Assembly: GCA_032622095.1 (NCBI GenBank)
Contig: CP136069.1
Location: forward strand, 3,251,566-3,315,565
Reading direction: 5' to 3'
Length of the DNA: 64,000 nt
Source of the DNA: Siphonodentalium dalli
Taxonomy: Eukaryota; Mollusca; Scaphopoda; Gadilida; Siphonodentaliidae
A program made the translations under genes and the position numbers. Below the pieces are notes generated by a model that saw only the letters and a list, made by a program, of their open reading frames with translations, was not told where the DNA came from and ran no database searches. Of this stretch, positions 43,501 through 56,079 are shown piece by piece (position 1 is the first letter of the stretch; every line of letters begins with the position of its first letter).

Positions 43501-44067
43501 TCGGACGACATAGTAGAAGCCTACATTGGAGTGCATGCAAATAATTATTGTTTCGTGTATGGGTAACCAAATCTCATTTTCTGCGTAGAAATACAACTGG
43601 ACTTTTAGTTAAAGATGCATAATCCGAATTAAAGCTCCCAAGTTACTATTTCTTTGGCTTCGGGGTGAAAAATATTTTATTCGATTAGAGGAACCCACTC
43701 ATCAAAGCTCAGAGTGATCAGAAATCGATTTTTTAAATCTATTATTTTTCACCACCAGTACTTTTTGGCGGCCTGGCAAAATATCGACAAGCCGACAGTC
43801 TTGGACCAAATTGTGGATAAAGATGGATAACTCTAAAATCAAGTGGCTTTGGATGTCAGATATTTGACAATCCAGCCAAATTTCGTTGAACAAAATGTTG
43901 ATAAATAACAGGTTTTGGGCAATTTTATACCACAGTTGACTGTTTTTATTTTTGGGCAATTAATCGATTCTGATAACTGAAGCAGCATTTCAAAAAATTG
44001 TTGGAATCTGATGATATGGGGACCATCGAATTGGATTGAGCACCTTTAAACCCACTGATACCTGGAA
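43501..44067. repeat. Dispersed repeat related to 51520-51980 and 56705-56935
   Basis: Shared words: TTACTATTTCTTTGGCTTCG, GATTCGAGTCAAGGAACCCA (variant ATTCGATTAGAGGAACCCA) and CATCAAAGCTCAGAGTGATC. At the other sites it forms an imperfect foldback. No gene. Confidence 0.6.
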
Positions 44068-44500
44068 ATAGGGTGTCTGTCATTTGCAGAATGAGGTCCC
44101 CAGAGGGTGAATTTAGTGACGCTATCCTGCATAGCGGGCTAGCATCACTAAATGCACACTCTGGGGACCTCATTCTGCTTAGGCCCTCAACTGCTATGGT
44201 AGACCTACATTGTAGGATCAAATTGAAGTTCCCCAGTTGAAGTTGGTGATGTTCACCCATTGGGCACCTCAATTATGGATTTGATCTTCTGCAAATTAGG
44301 GGATATAGAAACTTCCCAGAAAGGAAAACGTAACTAAAAACAATGTTAAATTTGATACTATAGATAGTTACCAGAAGATGAGGCCCAAGCAGAATGAGGT
44401 CTCCAGAGGGTGAGTTTGGTGATGCTAGCCCACAGTGCAGGATAGCATCACTAAATTCACCCTCTGGGGACCTCATTCTGCAAATGACAGACACACTATT
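44068..44500. mobile_element. Foldback MITE with AATAGGGTGTCTGTCATTTGC ends
   Basis: Family of 31513-31926, complete at both ends. Confidence 0.8.
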
Positions 44501-44512
44501 TACAGGCTTGTT

Positions 44513-45026
44513 TAACCCTTTCAGTGCCAAGTCCGATTTTTGTATCAGCCCATATTTCCTTGATCATTTTTCAAATTTATTGATTATAATAATGTGATAC
44601 ATTGATGGAAAGAACTCTTAGAGGGTTAAACCCTTTACCCAACAAACCGGCCAAAACCGGCCAAATAAAGCTTCAACAGCCTAAAATATCTTCGGTCTGT
44701 CTCAATAGAACCATACAAATATGGATATCATTGGAACCGGCTCCTTGACCACATTGTGATAGTTACAGTTATGCCCTGTGCCAATGCATTCTCTTATATA
44801 TGCGAGTCGGCCATAGGTCGCCTTGCATATATAAGAGAATGCATTGGCCTAAAAAAAATCTTTTTTTAACACTTTTTACCATTTTTTCTTACATTCTTTA
44901 ACAATGTTATAATTTTTAATGTGTTAAGCCAATGCATTCTCTTATATATGCGAGGCGACCTATGGTCGACTCGCATATATAAGAGAATGCATTGGCACAG
45001 GGCCCTTCTGTTGGGTAAAGGGTTAA
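44513..45026. mobile_element. TTAACCCTTT elements in tandem (fragment plus full copy)
   Basis: 44513-44629 starts TTAACCCTTTCAGTGCCAAG and ends AGAGGGTTAA. 44626-45026 is a near-identical copy of 16594-16993 with hairpins 44780-44848 and 44928-44996, ending TGTTGGGTAAAGGGTTAA. They share one TTAA. Confidence 0.85.
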
Positions 45027-45374
45027 ACCCACTGATACCAGACTTGTTATTGTAAGTTAAGACTCTTATTTTATTATTGTTAATGATAATTTTATTTTTA
45101 GTGAAGAATAAAAAAATGACATATTCAGTTTGTAATGTTTTCTAGTAAAAGCCTTTCCAAATGGTGTGCGGCTGCCACAAATAGTTAAAATTAGAACATA
45201 TAAGGTGCATTGACAGTGAACGTAAATAACACGAATCGCCAGCATAGCAGCAGGTGGCAAACGTAAATAACTTTGACACGATTCGCCTGCAATGCAGCAC
45301 CATATTAAATACCTTCAATAAGTTGGGTTTGCCTTTCATTGATTTTCGTTGTTTGCATTGATGTAAAATAGTAG

Positions 45375-45700
45375 ATGTGATTCAACTGTGATTCAACTGT
45401 GATTCAACTGTGATTCAACTGTACAAATGGAATTATTTTTAATGAAGGAATTATTGGAGCCATACAGGAATTATTTGAATCATACAGGAATTATTTGAAT
45501 CATACAGGAATTATTTGAATCATACAGGAATTATTTGAATCATTCAGGAATTATTTGAATCATTCAGGAATTATTTGAATCATTCAGGAATTATTTGAAT
45601 CATTCAGGAATTATGAGAATCATTCAGGAATTATTTGAATCATTCAGGAATTATTTGAATCATACAGGAATTATTTGAATCATACAGGAATTATGAGAAT
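45375..45700. repeat. 11-bp and 20-bp minisatellites
   Basis: GATTCAACTGT about four times (45380-45422), then about 13 copies of CAGGAATTATTTGAATCATA with an internal A/T switch (CATAC to CATTC and back). Confidence 0.95.
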
Positions 45701-46179
45701 TTAGACAATAAATAACCAATGAAATTAAACATAATATCACTCAAAAGACCATAGGTATTCTATTTATTATATGCTTTAACCATGTCGATAGTTATTTTTA
45801 ATGTATTAATATTCCTTAATTAATGCGAAATAATTTCTCACAAAGCGTACACAAAATGTCAGTTGAAAATTGATTGTTGTTGTTCGCCAGCTGATAGCCA
45901 ATGAACCACTTTCAAATGGCGAGATATTAGCTAAAGAAAAAAGTTCCCACAAATTATCACTAAAAGCGACAAATTATTATGGACGGATACCAATTTAATA
46001 TCCCGTATAACAATTAGATGACATTCTAATCACAAAATAATAACATTATTTCAGTTTCAACAAGTCTCTTTTTATCATTTTCATACAGGTAGTTCTGTCG
46101 TGCATTGATATTCGTTCACTATTATTTGGCGATTTTACCGGAAGTTAGCGACAGTGAAGATATAATTTTTGAATAACGA
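45701..46179. other. No recognisable feature
   Basis: AT-rich single-copy-looking sequence; no exon seen. Confidence 0.4.
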
Positions 46180-46245
46180 CGAAATCCTGAAAAGTTACCC
46201 ATAATTCTGCTGTGTTTAAGGAGTCGATTACTTTGGGCATTACTG
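46180..46245. mobile_element. Half of a Tc1/mariner-type foldback MITE
   Basis: Right arm only: AAATCCTGAAAAGTTACCC ... GGGCATTACTG then TA. Confidence 0.8.
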
Positions 46246-46679
46246 TACGTCGCACTCCATGTGGAAATACCTTAACTATTGTTAAAGTAGTGTTTAGGCG
46301 ACCATGTTGCTTTGGATCTGTTGAACGGTTTACACATGTCCATTTAAGAAACTTGTTTCGATTAAGGTTATGCAGTTACATGTATCACCAAAAATGTTTG
46401 AAGTTAAATTCTATAATGCAGGTTATATAGTAAATTTGTTATTAAAATTTACAATTATAACTCATAACCTTAATCTAATAAAAGAGTTATTTCTTATACC
46501 GGTAGTTTAAACCCGTAATTGGTTAAAATTGTCCAGAATTGACCAATATATTTCCTATCTCCAATTTGCAATCAACAAGTTTGACATCATGCCAAACACA
46601 CATCTGTGCTTTCAAGAAAGTAGCACTGATTAAGATTATGGAGAAATAACATTAATGGATAATTAACCAATTGTATTAC

Positions 46680-47060
46680 AGTATTTCATGAAGTGTCGTC
46701 TGCTCCAGGCTATGAGGGGTGCCTTATGGGTTTAACTCATACTCTCTATATAATTGTATTACAGTATTTCATGAATTGACAGCTTATGATTATAACTTAT
46801 TGCATCAAAAAATTAATTCATATACTCTCTATATAACCTGCATGGTTATAACTCTATATAACACATGTAGCAACATACACTACTGAGTGTCGTCTGCTCC
46901 AGGCTATGAGGGGTGCCTTATGGGTTTAAATCATACTCTCTATATAACCTGCATGGAGCCCCACACAGGTAGCAACATACACTACTGAGTGTCGTCTGCT
47001 CCAGGCTATGAGGGGTGCCTTATGGGTTTAACTCATACTCTCTATATACAGTATTTCATG
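46680..47060. repeat. Irregular tandem repeat of a GTGTCGTCTGCTCCAGGC segment
   Basis: Three copies of GTGTCGTCTGCTCCAGGCTA ... CCTTATGGGTTTAA(C/A)TCATACTCTC at 46694, 46888 and 46987, mixed with ACAGTATTTCATGAATTGA repeats. Period irregular. Confidence 0.85.
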
Positions 47061-47144
47061 AATTGATGGCTTATGATTATAAATTATAAATTTTTGCATT
47101 TTATTGCACGATTTCCATTGAAAACATTGTTAATTATTGAAGCA

Positions 47145-47315
47145 GATGGGTATAGAGTAATCAATTAGTTCCGAGAATTACGTTAAATAATTCACTTGAG
47201 CGAGAGCCATTTATGTAAGAAACTCTGCGCCAACGCGCACTCGTTTCTTACGAACGTCACTCGCCTCTCATGAATTATTTAACGTAATTCTCGCAACCAA
47301 TTGATTGCTTTTTTA
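47145..47315. mobile_element. Foldback element
   Basis: AATCAATTAGTTCCGAGAATTACGTT (26 bp, split by mismatches) mirrors AACGTAATTCTCGCAACCAATTGATT around GAGCGAGAG...CGTTTCTTACG. Confidence 0.75.
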
Positions 47316-48765
47316 TCAATTAAAACAAGAACCACAACATGATGTCATGAATCACGCGATATAGGTATTCGATGGTGCTTGTGTTCCATTGAAAATAGAA
47401 TCTCCCCGTTTGGTACGTCTATGGATCCAACGCAATGGAGTCGTCTGAACCTCCTTTACCATGTACATGTAGTATGCACTTTCTCCTTTACCACTACATG
47501 TACTTTTTAATTTCATGACATTTTTTGTTTTTGTTAAGCTTGTTAGTTAATTAATGTTTTTGGATATTATTTGTGAATCGTGAATAAATATGGCACCTCA
47601 TGATGCTCAAATTTTACTTTCTTTTATTAATTATTTCCAGGTACAGACTCTATATACTCTATATTCCTATATACTCTATATTCCTATATACTCCAGAATA
47701 TGATTAGGCGTTAGTGTAATTAACGAACCAAAGCAAAACCGCTCATATGAGGGTAGCTGTGGCTCTTTTTTTAAATTAGATTCACATAAGCTATATTTCC
47801 TGGGTTCGTCGAATGAATGGACCCCAATAGTAATTTCGAGTATAAATTAGACAAATCGTACTTTTGTACTATTATCGTACTATTCATGGTTATAAACTAA
47901 TAGTACCAACATCAAAGAAAAAATAGTTATACCTTGTCGAGAGGCGAAAGGGAACATCTTTAATGAATTTAACCAATTTATTTCTTTTCTTGACGCTGAT
48001 GAGCACTACGGCGGAGATACTATACCGAGAAGCGTGTTCATTTCATTCAAAGGTCGAATTCATTAAAAATCGACGAACAACGTCATGTAACTTTCCCCAT
48101 TGACTGAGTTCGCTTGAAGTATCTTCTGCTTTGTTCATAATTATGTGTTCCTTTCGTTTCCAGAAAATAGTATATTTATGGATTATCACATGCATGTATG
48201 TACTATATAGTCTTATGATAACAATTAATTCCTTATTAAATACATGTTGCACAGTACCGCACCGTACCAATTGCTGTACATTAAATGCCCACCTTCACCC
48301 ACCTAAAACGGTAAATTTGTGATGACATTCTTATTATATTTCACATCAGGAATTTCGATCACTTTTCACTCACCCCGATGTGTGTAGACTGTAGTTATTA
48401 TAGTGTTGTTATTTATTGTGTCTTATTTTCTCAATAAAAGGTAAACTAACGCTACGAATGAACTTACATTGTAATTCAATGTTCATAATTTTTCATTTGC
48501 AATACCAGTAATCGAAAGACACAGTAACAAGATTTTCCGATTACGACATTAATGCCTTATGCCCACCGATCACTGTGTGACAAAAGTGCCTGCGAAATTC
48601 AAAACAGCTGCGTCGTATTAGATAATAATTGGTGACGTCACAAAATCAGATATAGTCTATATACGACCCAAAACGTCCGGATTTGGTTCGTTATAATAAT
48701 TGTTTCCAGGGATCAAACGAGGTAGAGACTCTATATACCCTACATTCCAAATTGAAATGAAAGGT
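47316..48765. other. No recognisable gene
   Basis: Contains a short TATACTCTATATTCC triplication at 47650-47695, an echo (CCAGGGATCAAACGAGGTAG AGACTCTATATACC) at 48705-48742, and otherwise nothing I can identify. Confidence 0.4.
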
Positions 48766-50115
48766 CGGCCGACCACAGTGTCCCCTGAAAACGTGGCAAG
48801 TCGCAACCGCTTTGTTAAAGAAATTTTAAAAAATGTTGAAATGTTCGAAAGGGTTTATAATTCCGTAAAGAAATAATTTTTCCGTCATCTATATGCATGT
48901 TGCACATCTCCAATATGTGGTTAACAACACTCTGAAGTTTCAAATATCTACGATCAAAGCTGTAGGAGGAGTTGATTACACCATGAAGGTACCCTCATAC
49001 AGAAAATGAGAAAAAACTAATTTTCGAAGTCGAAAGGCCCATAATTCTGCGAAAAATCATTGAATCAAACTCAAATTCGAACTTGACCTGTATTTTGATA
49101 TGAACGACCCACAAAAAAACATAATTTCCAATTAAACAATCCAAACTTGAGTTATCATCCGGAAACCAAAGAAAAAAGAACCAAAATTGAATTTTCTAAG
49201 TCGAAAAAAGTCCATAACTCGAGGAAAAATCATCGGATCAAACTCAAATTCAAACTCAACCCGTATCTTGATATGACTGATCCAAGTAAAAACGGTATTT
49301 GCAATTAAAGAAACCAAACTTGAGATATCATCCGGAAACCGAAAAAGTGAGAAATTTTCTAAGTACAAAAAAAGTTGAAAAAAGAGAAATAACTCCATAA
49401 AAGAATTTCGGATCAAACCCAGAATTTCAGAGCACCTGTCTGCTTGGTTGAGACACCTACATACCAAGTTTCAATCAAATCGGATAATCATTACTGGAGT
49501 TATAACTCCGGACGGACAGACGGACGCATGGATCGACGGACGGACGGAACTGATTACAATAGTCCACCGAAAATAAATTTTACGGGGGACAAAAATACCA
49601 GCTTTCAACTTTGCATGCACATACTGCTTTAACCCTTTCCAGATGGGAGCTGCGCTGGCGCAGCATTGAAGATACTGTGCCAGTGCATTCTCTTATATAT
49701 GCGACTCTCCTATAGGGAGAATCACATATATAACAGAATGCACTGGTTTACGAGGTCAAGGTAAATATTGTTAGGCCAATGTAATAGAATGTATTCTCTT
49801 ATATATGCGAGTCTCCCATAGGCAAGGCTCAAAATGATTTTTGTCCGTCTGTCCATCGTACCGTTCGTCCGTCACACTTTTGAGTACCTTCATGGTGTAA
49901 TCAACTCCTCCTACAGTTTTCATCCTAGAGATTTGAAACTTCAGAATATTGTTGCCCATATATTGAAGATGTGCAACATGTATATAGATGACGGAAAAAT
50001 TATTTTTTGACAGAGTTATTAACCATTTTCAACATTTTTGTTAATTTCTTTAACAAAGCGGCATCGACTTGCCACATTTTCGGGGGACACTGTGGTCTGC
50101 TGACCTTTTATTTTT
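48766..50115. repeat. Long inverted repeat pair enclosing dispersed repeats
   Basis: 48766-49000 and 49873-50115 are inverted relatives (GACCACAGTGTCCCC / GGGGACACTGTGGTC; GGAGGAGTTGATTACACCAT / ATGGTGTAATCAACTCCTCC). Between them are 'CATAACTC...ATCATCCGGAAACC' repeats (49010-49400), a GGACGGACAGACGG-type stretch and a hairpin-family copy at 49679-49746. Confidence 0.75.
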
Positions 50116-50567
50116 CTACTGACTGTCAAAATGACAGGCACCAAATGGATGGTGTTGGTCATTTCAAAATGGTGCCTGTCAAATTTTGAGATGTACTGAA
50201 TGAGACCGTATTGAAATTTCCAATCAACTTATTATTTGTCAATGAGTGAGTTAGTGAGCCAATCGCCACCCAGGAAAAACCCAAGTTATTTTTGTTTTCA
50301 AAAGTTCAAAAATGTTCCGTTGATTAATACATACAAATACACCTTCATAAACGAGATAATTGCATTAACTCTGAATTGATCTGAAATTAAAAAAGAACTA
50401 TTTTTTACATTCAACATCCGATTTGGCCAGTAATGGCTCCTTGGATACCCAAACAGATACAGATTGTTTAAAAATTTGCATTGGACCAACAGATACAGAA
50501 GTGCACTGGACATCAGCTATTTTTCGTCGGACAATGACCGTGACCGGCCACTTATTTTGAGCCTTGA
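49823..50567. mobile_element. TIR element overlapping the inverted pair
   Basis: CAAGGCTCAAAAT at 49823 and its inverse ATTTTGAGCCTTG at 50555-50567. The right half matches 12485-12851. Confidence 0.6.
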
Positions 50568-51067
50568 TTGAAAGTAATTTTCATTTTCTATTGTCTTGTG
50601 ATCCGAAAATTTACTTCGTTGGTGTAAAATGGGACTGGGGTTTAAGATTGTGTGAGGTACCATATAATTTGTATTATTATCCATCCCTTAACTAACACTA
50701 TTTCTGATTGGGCAAAAGTCACCACGTGATAATCCGGGAAAAAGTCATATTGGACTCCTAAGTGTTCAATATTAATTTTTTATCGGGACTCTGTCAAGTG
50801 ACGAATCAACTCTATTGTGAAATGAATCGGTGAAATTGTGATGCTCGCGCAACACTAGTTGAATTAGCAGACGTTTCACTTCCTTATTGAGAGTTTGTTT
50901 TCACTTCCGTGTTTAATGTTCCAAATCATGCTTTCTGATAATCAAAATACAGGCGCTTTTATAGAGAATTAAGTGGCGACAAATACCAAAAATAACCACA
51001 AAAAATTTTATTCCAAAAATTTGTATAAACATACAGATGGATAATACAAATGTCATTATACAACTCA

Positions 51068-51142
51068 TCCAGGTTGTGGTGAAAAGTCATATTGGACTCG
51101 ACACTGCGTGTCTCGTCCAATATGACTTTTCACCACAACCTG
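51068..51142. mobile_element. Short perfect foldback
   Basis: CCAGGTTGTGGTGAAAAGTC ATATTGGAC mirrored at 51113-51142 around TCGACACTGCGTGTCTCG. Confidence 0.85.
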
Positions 51143-51519
51143 GACTCGTAAACAAAAACTCATACTGTACACAACATTGTATAATAACTTTATATTATAT
51201 CAGGAGCGTTTCATTCATTTATTACACACCCGCTGTTGTATTCTTAGTTCAAGTCTGTGTAGTAATTTCAAGAGTTTCGGTAAGGGCGATCCTGGACTCT
51301 CCATGGAGATGCAGATGTAATTTCGTTACTAAAGGCGACGTAACATGAATTTAGGTACATGTAGTTTGTGATAAAAAAAAATGTTGCAAAAACAACAGAA
51401 TAATATTAATCAGAAAAGCTGAGAATAATATAACTTTTGCTTATGTTTGGGATATTTAATAAATAGAGGATCTAATGCGAGTCCCCAGATGATAGCTGAA
51501 TTTACAAAACAAGCTTAAA

Positions 51520-51985
51520 GGTACTCAATCCGATAAAACTCATCTCAATTACTATTTCAATGGCTTCGGGGGTCAAAATCATCAAAGCTCAGATTTGTTA
51601 GATATCGATTTTAGAAATCTATTATTTTTCATTATCGGGAATTCTTTCTGGCCCAGTACGTAGTCAAAACTGCGTTATTATTACCACTTGATTTTAGAGT
51701 TATCCATCCTTGTCTGTTTGAATAGAGTTTTGGTGTACTCATCTCGAGCAGGTTTCAAAATTGACGGCACTTATTAGTACTCATCTCGAGAAATTAACAA
51801 ATTTCAAAAATCAATATCTAATAACTCTGAGCTTTGTTTGATGGGTTCCTCGACTCGAATCAAATATTTTTTACCCCCAAAGCCAAAGAAATAGTAAATA
51901 TAGGACCCTCTGATCGGATTGTTGTTGTTGGAATCTGTTGAGATGGGGACCCTCTGTTCGGATTGTACCTTTAATACATTAGGTC
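51520..51985. repeat. Dispersed foldback repeat (GGTACTCAATCCGAT family)
   Basis: Starts AAAGGTACTCAATCCGAT and ends ...GTTCGGATTGTACCTTT, imperfect inverted ends. Internal CTTCGGGGGTCAAAA and TTTTACCCCCAAAGCC mirror each other. Relatives at 43501-43740 and 56735-56935. Confidence 0.7.
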
Positions 51986-52047
51986 TAGAATGAGCCTTTG
52001 GCGACGTCCAGACATAATTTACTGGACGAGTTTACTGGATAGGGTCT

Positions 52048-52286
52048 TTAACCCTTTGAGTGCCAGGTCGATTTTTGTATCAACCATATACCCTGTGCCA
52101 ATGCATTCTCTTATATATGCGAGTCGACCATAGGTCGCCTCGCATATATAAGAGAATGCATTGGCCTAACATTTTTTTTTTTTTTTTTTTTTTTACAATT
52201 TTAATAATTTATTCTTATATTCTTTAACAGACTTATTTTGTAGGTTTAGGGCCGATGAGATCGGCCCCTGGCACTCAAAGGGTTAA
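52048..52286. mobile_element. TTAACCCTTTGAGTGCCAGG element with hairpin
   Basis: 239 bp; TTAACCCTTTGAGTGCCAGG and the inverse CCTGGCACTCAAAGGGTTAA; hairpin 52097-52165 followed by a T-run. Confidence 0.86.
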
Positions 52287-52426
52287 TGCTGCACCAGCGC
52301 AGCTCCCGTCATGAAAGGGATAAAATGTGAAGATAGTGAGATATTTGTTAAGATAAAGATTTCAAATAATTTCATTTTGAATTGTGAATGTGTGCACAAC
52401 TAGGAATATTTAGTACTGAAGATATA

Positions 52427-52550
52427 CAGTGATGCCTTAAATAATCGACTCCTTAACCACAGCAGAATTATGGGTAATTTTTCAGGATTTAGTCGGAAAT
52501 ATGGCTTGTTACCATTCATCGGAAAGCTCTCACTATTTTGGGCATTACTG
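52427..52550. mobile_element. Tc1/mariner-type foldback MITE, internally deleted
   Basis: CAGTGATGCCTTAAATAATC ... TTTGGGCATTACTG, TA on both sides; most of the right arm is missing. Confidence 0.8.
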
Positions 52551-52795
52551 TACAACTGTAGAATAATTCATTAGCGGGAAATGTTCAGATATGGCTGCTT
52601 GTTGAACTTATTATCTGAACATTAATTAATTGCTTGTCATTTTATATAACACTCCCATATTGAGCCCCACGCAGACTCAAGCAGACGACACATATCATTC
52701 ATACAGTATGGGACTCCATAAGGGAACTACTTGCCATGGAGTATGTATTAAGGAAATGGTTAATCACAAGAGTATATCATGGGTAAATCTGAATT

Positions 52796-52870
52796 AAAAT
52801 AGAATTAAAATAGAATTAAAATAGAATTAAAATAGAATTAAAATAGAATTAAAATAGAATTAAATAGAAT
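52796..52870. repeat. 11-bp repeat, 7 copies
   Basis: GAATTAAAATA in tandem, immediately upstream of the TTAA element at 52932. Confidence 0.9.
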
Positions 52871-52931
52871 AAAGTCTTGATATGTGATTTATGTGAATAT
52901 GTTCCACAAATTATAAAGTGTCATGTATTAA

Positions 52932-53527
52932 AGGGGTACTGTACACAGAGATAGACGATTTTTTTTATTTACTCCCACTGAAATATCTTTCAAGTCAGAT
53001 TGTGTTCGCGTTATACGAGGAAACAAAAATATTACGATTTCAAACTACGCGCCATGTTTTTGACCTTCACCGGAGAAGACGCAGGTTGCATGAAGAACCG
53101 GAAGTTCGTTGTTCACAGCTTCAATCTCTCCCATCAAACAATCTCACTCCCTATACAAATACTTGACGCTTTGACTCTTGTTTCTTTCTCCTTTTTTTCC
53201 GAATCGGTTATAGCGGGCCTTTCTTTTGCAGGTAACATGTTTTGTTTGCAACTCAATAATGTTCGCGAACGGCCATCGATACTCGAAAAGACACCCAACA
53301 TATGAGATTTCAAGAACGGTAACTCGTAATGGCATAATTCTCCATTTTATGACTCCAGCCATAAATGAATTTATATTAAATAATTAAATTTTACTTTTAT
53401 GATAGCCTGTTAATCGGAACGTTTTCAGTAGACATCATCGACTCAAATTAGTTATTTTAAAATATAATATTGATATTAGATAGCTATTGTCACCAGGAAT
53501 TTATTGAAATTGGGGTACAGTACCCCT
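52932..53527. mobile_element. piggyBac-type MITE with TTAA duplication
   Basis: 596 bp, exact 13-bp TIRs AGGGGTACTGTAC / GTACAGTACCCCT, flanked by TTAA (52928-52931, 53528-53531). No protein recognised, although several frames of up to about 100 codons are open. Confidence 0.9.
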
Positions 53528-53576
53528 TTAAGCGAGATTCTTAATCTGTGATAAAATATAAATACCACAAAAAAAA

Positions 53577-54252
53577 AGAAAGTTCCCCCCTAATATATTC
53601 TGTAATATTTATGGAGATATTTAATTGGATTTTGATATGTGGTACCAGAGACATCAAGTGTGCTGAGTGAGCACGAATTGAATGGAAGAGGGGCACTTTT
53701 CAAAAGTTGCAAAAACACAGGTAATTAGGCCCCCACTTCTCACATGGGCTTGGAACATCCTTATAGATCTGTTGGTATACCTCAATGGCGTACATGGGAA
53801 ACATGGTTTACTGAAAAACATGGTTTACTTTAAAGAGACTGATATCAATAACTCTGTTGATCATGACATGAAACTTCAAGGTGTCATTCCAAAGGATTGT
53901 GGTTAGACTGAATGGCCTGGGCATGTAGCTGGCACATTGTGTCCCGAAGATGACACGCATGTTATCGTGGACTCACATTGTCACGTTTAGACCACATTTA
54001 CAGCCAGTAACAACTTGTGTGAACAATAGAACACTGGAGTGAGTGTCCACTCTACGTCAGTGTTTTGCAACTTTTGAAAAGCACCCCTCTGCCATTCAAT
54101 TCGTGCTCAGCCGTCGATAACATAATTCAGAGGACGGTGCCTCACACAGGTAGTGTCTCAGATACCACTATATATTTGCGTAAAGTTTCATCAAAATCCA
54201 TCCAATATCTCATAAAATATTACTGAATATATTAGGGGGGGGGCTTTCTTTT
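53577..54252. mobile_element. Long foldback element
   Basis: Outer ends GAAAGTTCCCCCCTAATATA and the inverse TATATTAGGGGGGGGGCTTTC; inner arms GCACGAATTGAATGGAAGAG ... mirrored at 54060-54113. Total about 675 bp with a middle of about 340 bp. Confidence 0.85.
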
Positions 54253-54686
54253 GAGGTTTTTATATAATTTTTTTTAAGGCGGGTGCCAAGTCTGAATATA
54301 TTAGGGGGGGGCTTTCTTTTTTTGAGGTCTTTATATAATTTTTTTTAAAGGCGAGTGCAAAGTCTGAATATATTAGGGGGGGGACTTTCTTTTTTTGAGG
54401 TTTTTATATAATTTTTTTTAAAGGCGAGTGCAAAGTCTGAATATATTAGGGGGGGGGACTTTCTTTTTTTGAGGGGGGGACTTTCTTTTTTTGAGGTTTT
54501 TATATAATTTTTTTTAAAGGCGAGTGCCAAGTCTGAATATATTAGGGGGGGGACCTTTCTTTTTTTGAGGTTTTTATATAAAAAAATTTAAAGGCGAGTG
54601 CCAAGTCTGAATATATTAGGGGGGGGGGACTTTCTTTTTTTGAGGTTTTTATATAATATTTTTTAAAGGCGAGTGCCAAGTCTGCA
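54223..54686. repeat. About 70-bp minisatellite grown from a foldback end, about 7 copies
   Basis: Unit: CTGAATATATTAGGGGGGG, CTTTCTTTTTTTGAGG, TTTTTATATAATTTTTTTTA, AAGGCGAGTGCCAAGT. The first half is the terminal sequence of the foldback element ending at 54252. G-run length varies from 7 to 9. Confidence 0.92.
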
Positions 54687-54833
54687 AGCCTGGATTTAGT
54701 GTGTCTGATATTTGCAGAATGAGGTCCACAGAGGGTGAATATAGTGACAGTATCCTGCATGGTGGGCTAGCTTCACCTAATTCACCCTCTGGAGACCAGT
54801 TCAAATGGGGTAAATGGGACCAGTCTAATGAAT

Positions 54834-55482
54834 GTAAGGATAGGATAATTTATTTACAATATACATGAATTATACAATGGCAGAAATACATAATAAGGTA
54901 AAGCAGTATATTGTCGGGGGTAGCCTAGCCCTATCGGGCTGTCTTCCTGCTACCCCCTAAAACAGGTATCAGTATAAATAATAGAATAGATGCTTGTATC
55001 CATATCCACGCACACGTACAGACTAAAATCATATATAAAAATTTGTAGAATCCAGTACTTAGGGCATAACAAAAACAAGTATTGGTGTGGTTGTGAGCCA
55101 ATCCAGACGAGTTATAAGATCGAAAATGTATTATCTCTCCATATGAATGTTTTGAACTGTTCAGGTTTTCTAAACATATGACAGATTCCGTTCAAGTTCC
55201 ATGGGTTTTGATATATTATCATGTACCAGCATTATTATCATTATATTTTATCTGGAAAAGATATCTTATTGATGAAATGAAATGTGTGTCTCAATTGTCC
55301 CTATTATTTTTAATGACTTGTTTTCCGTCAAGTATGAATACATTAAGTTGGTCTGACATTTTGTGTCAAACACAAAAGCTGCCATTTTTATCGATTGTAA
55401 ACAAGAAATGTCATGATGCATGCACTTAATTATCATATATACACAATACACATGTAGTTCCGGTTTCAAGATTAAGGCGAAG
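54834..55482. repeat. Dispersed repeat, inverted relative of 12155-12460, and unassigned sequence
   Basis: 54910-55180 matches 12155-12430 inverted. 55180-55480 has no recognised content. Confidence 0.65.
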
Positions 55483-55851
55483 AGTATGCTATGGAATCCT
55501 ATTAGGGCCACTTGCTAATGGCGCTTTCGGCGCACTTTTTGTCGCTTTCGGCGCGCGCCGAAACATACCCTAATGGCGCACTTTTTGTCGCTTCCGGCGC
55601 ACGCCATTAGGGAGTGGACCTAATAGTATGCCTAATGGCGCTTTCGGCGCGTGCCGAAAGCGACAAAAAGTGCGCCATTAGTAACGTGCCGAAAGCGACA
55701 AAAAGTGCACCGAAAGCGACAAATAGTGCGCCGTAAAGGCGCATATTTTGTCGCTTTCGGCGCGTTACTAATGGCGCACTTTTTGTTGCTTTCGGCGCAT
55801 CGCGCCAAAAGCGCCATTAGCAAGTGGCCCTAATAGAATTCCATAGTATGC
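55483..55851. mobile_element. GC-rich foldback element built from GCTTTCGGCGC words
   Basis: Ends GTATGCTATGGAATCCTATT AGGGCCACTTGC and the inverse at 55806-55850 pair over about 40 bp with few mismatches. The inside is many copies of CTTTCGGCGC and TGGCGCACTTTTTGTCGC in both orientations. It is the most GC-rich stretch of the window. Confidence 0.85.
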
Positions 55852-55889
55852 ATACGGATATGTAAATATGGAACATCAAGAACACTGTA

Positions 55890-56053
55890 CAGTAATGCCC
55901 TAATTAATCGACTCACTAACCACAGCAGAATTGTGGGTAATTTTTCAGGAGCCATTTCCGATGAATGGCAACAAGCCATATTTCCGACTAAATCCTGAAA
56001 AGTTACCCATTATTCTGTTGTGGTTAGGGAGTCAATTAATTAGGGCATTGCTG
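55890..56053. mobile_element. Tc1/mariner-type foldback MITE
   Basis: CAGTAATGCCCTAATTAATC ... TTAGGGCATTGCTG, TA on both sides; the left arm is shortened. Confidence 0.82.
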
Positions 56054-56079
56054 TACTTCTAAGAATGAGCATTGAATAA

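Noticed and set aside
53000-53305. 101-codon frame around 53000
   Set aside because: Lies entirely inside the TTAA MITE and has no transposase features.
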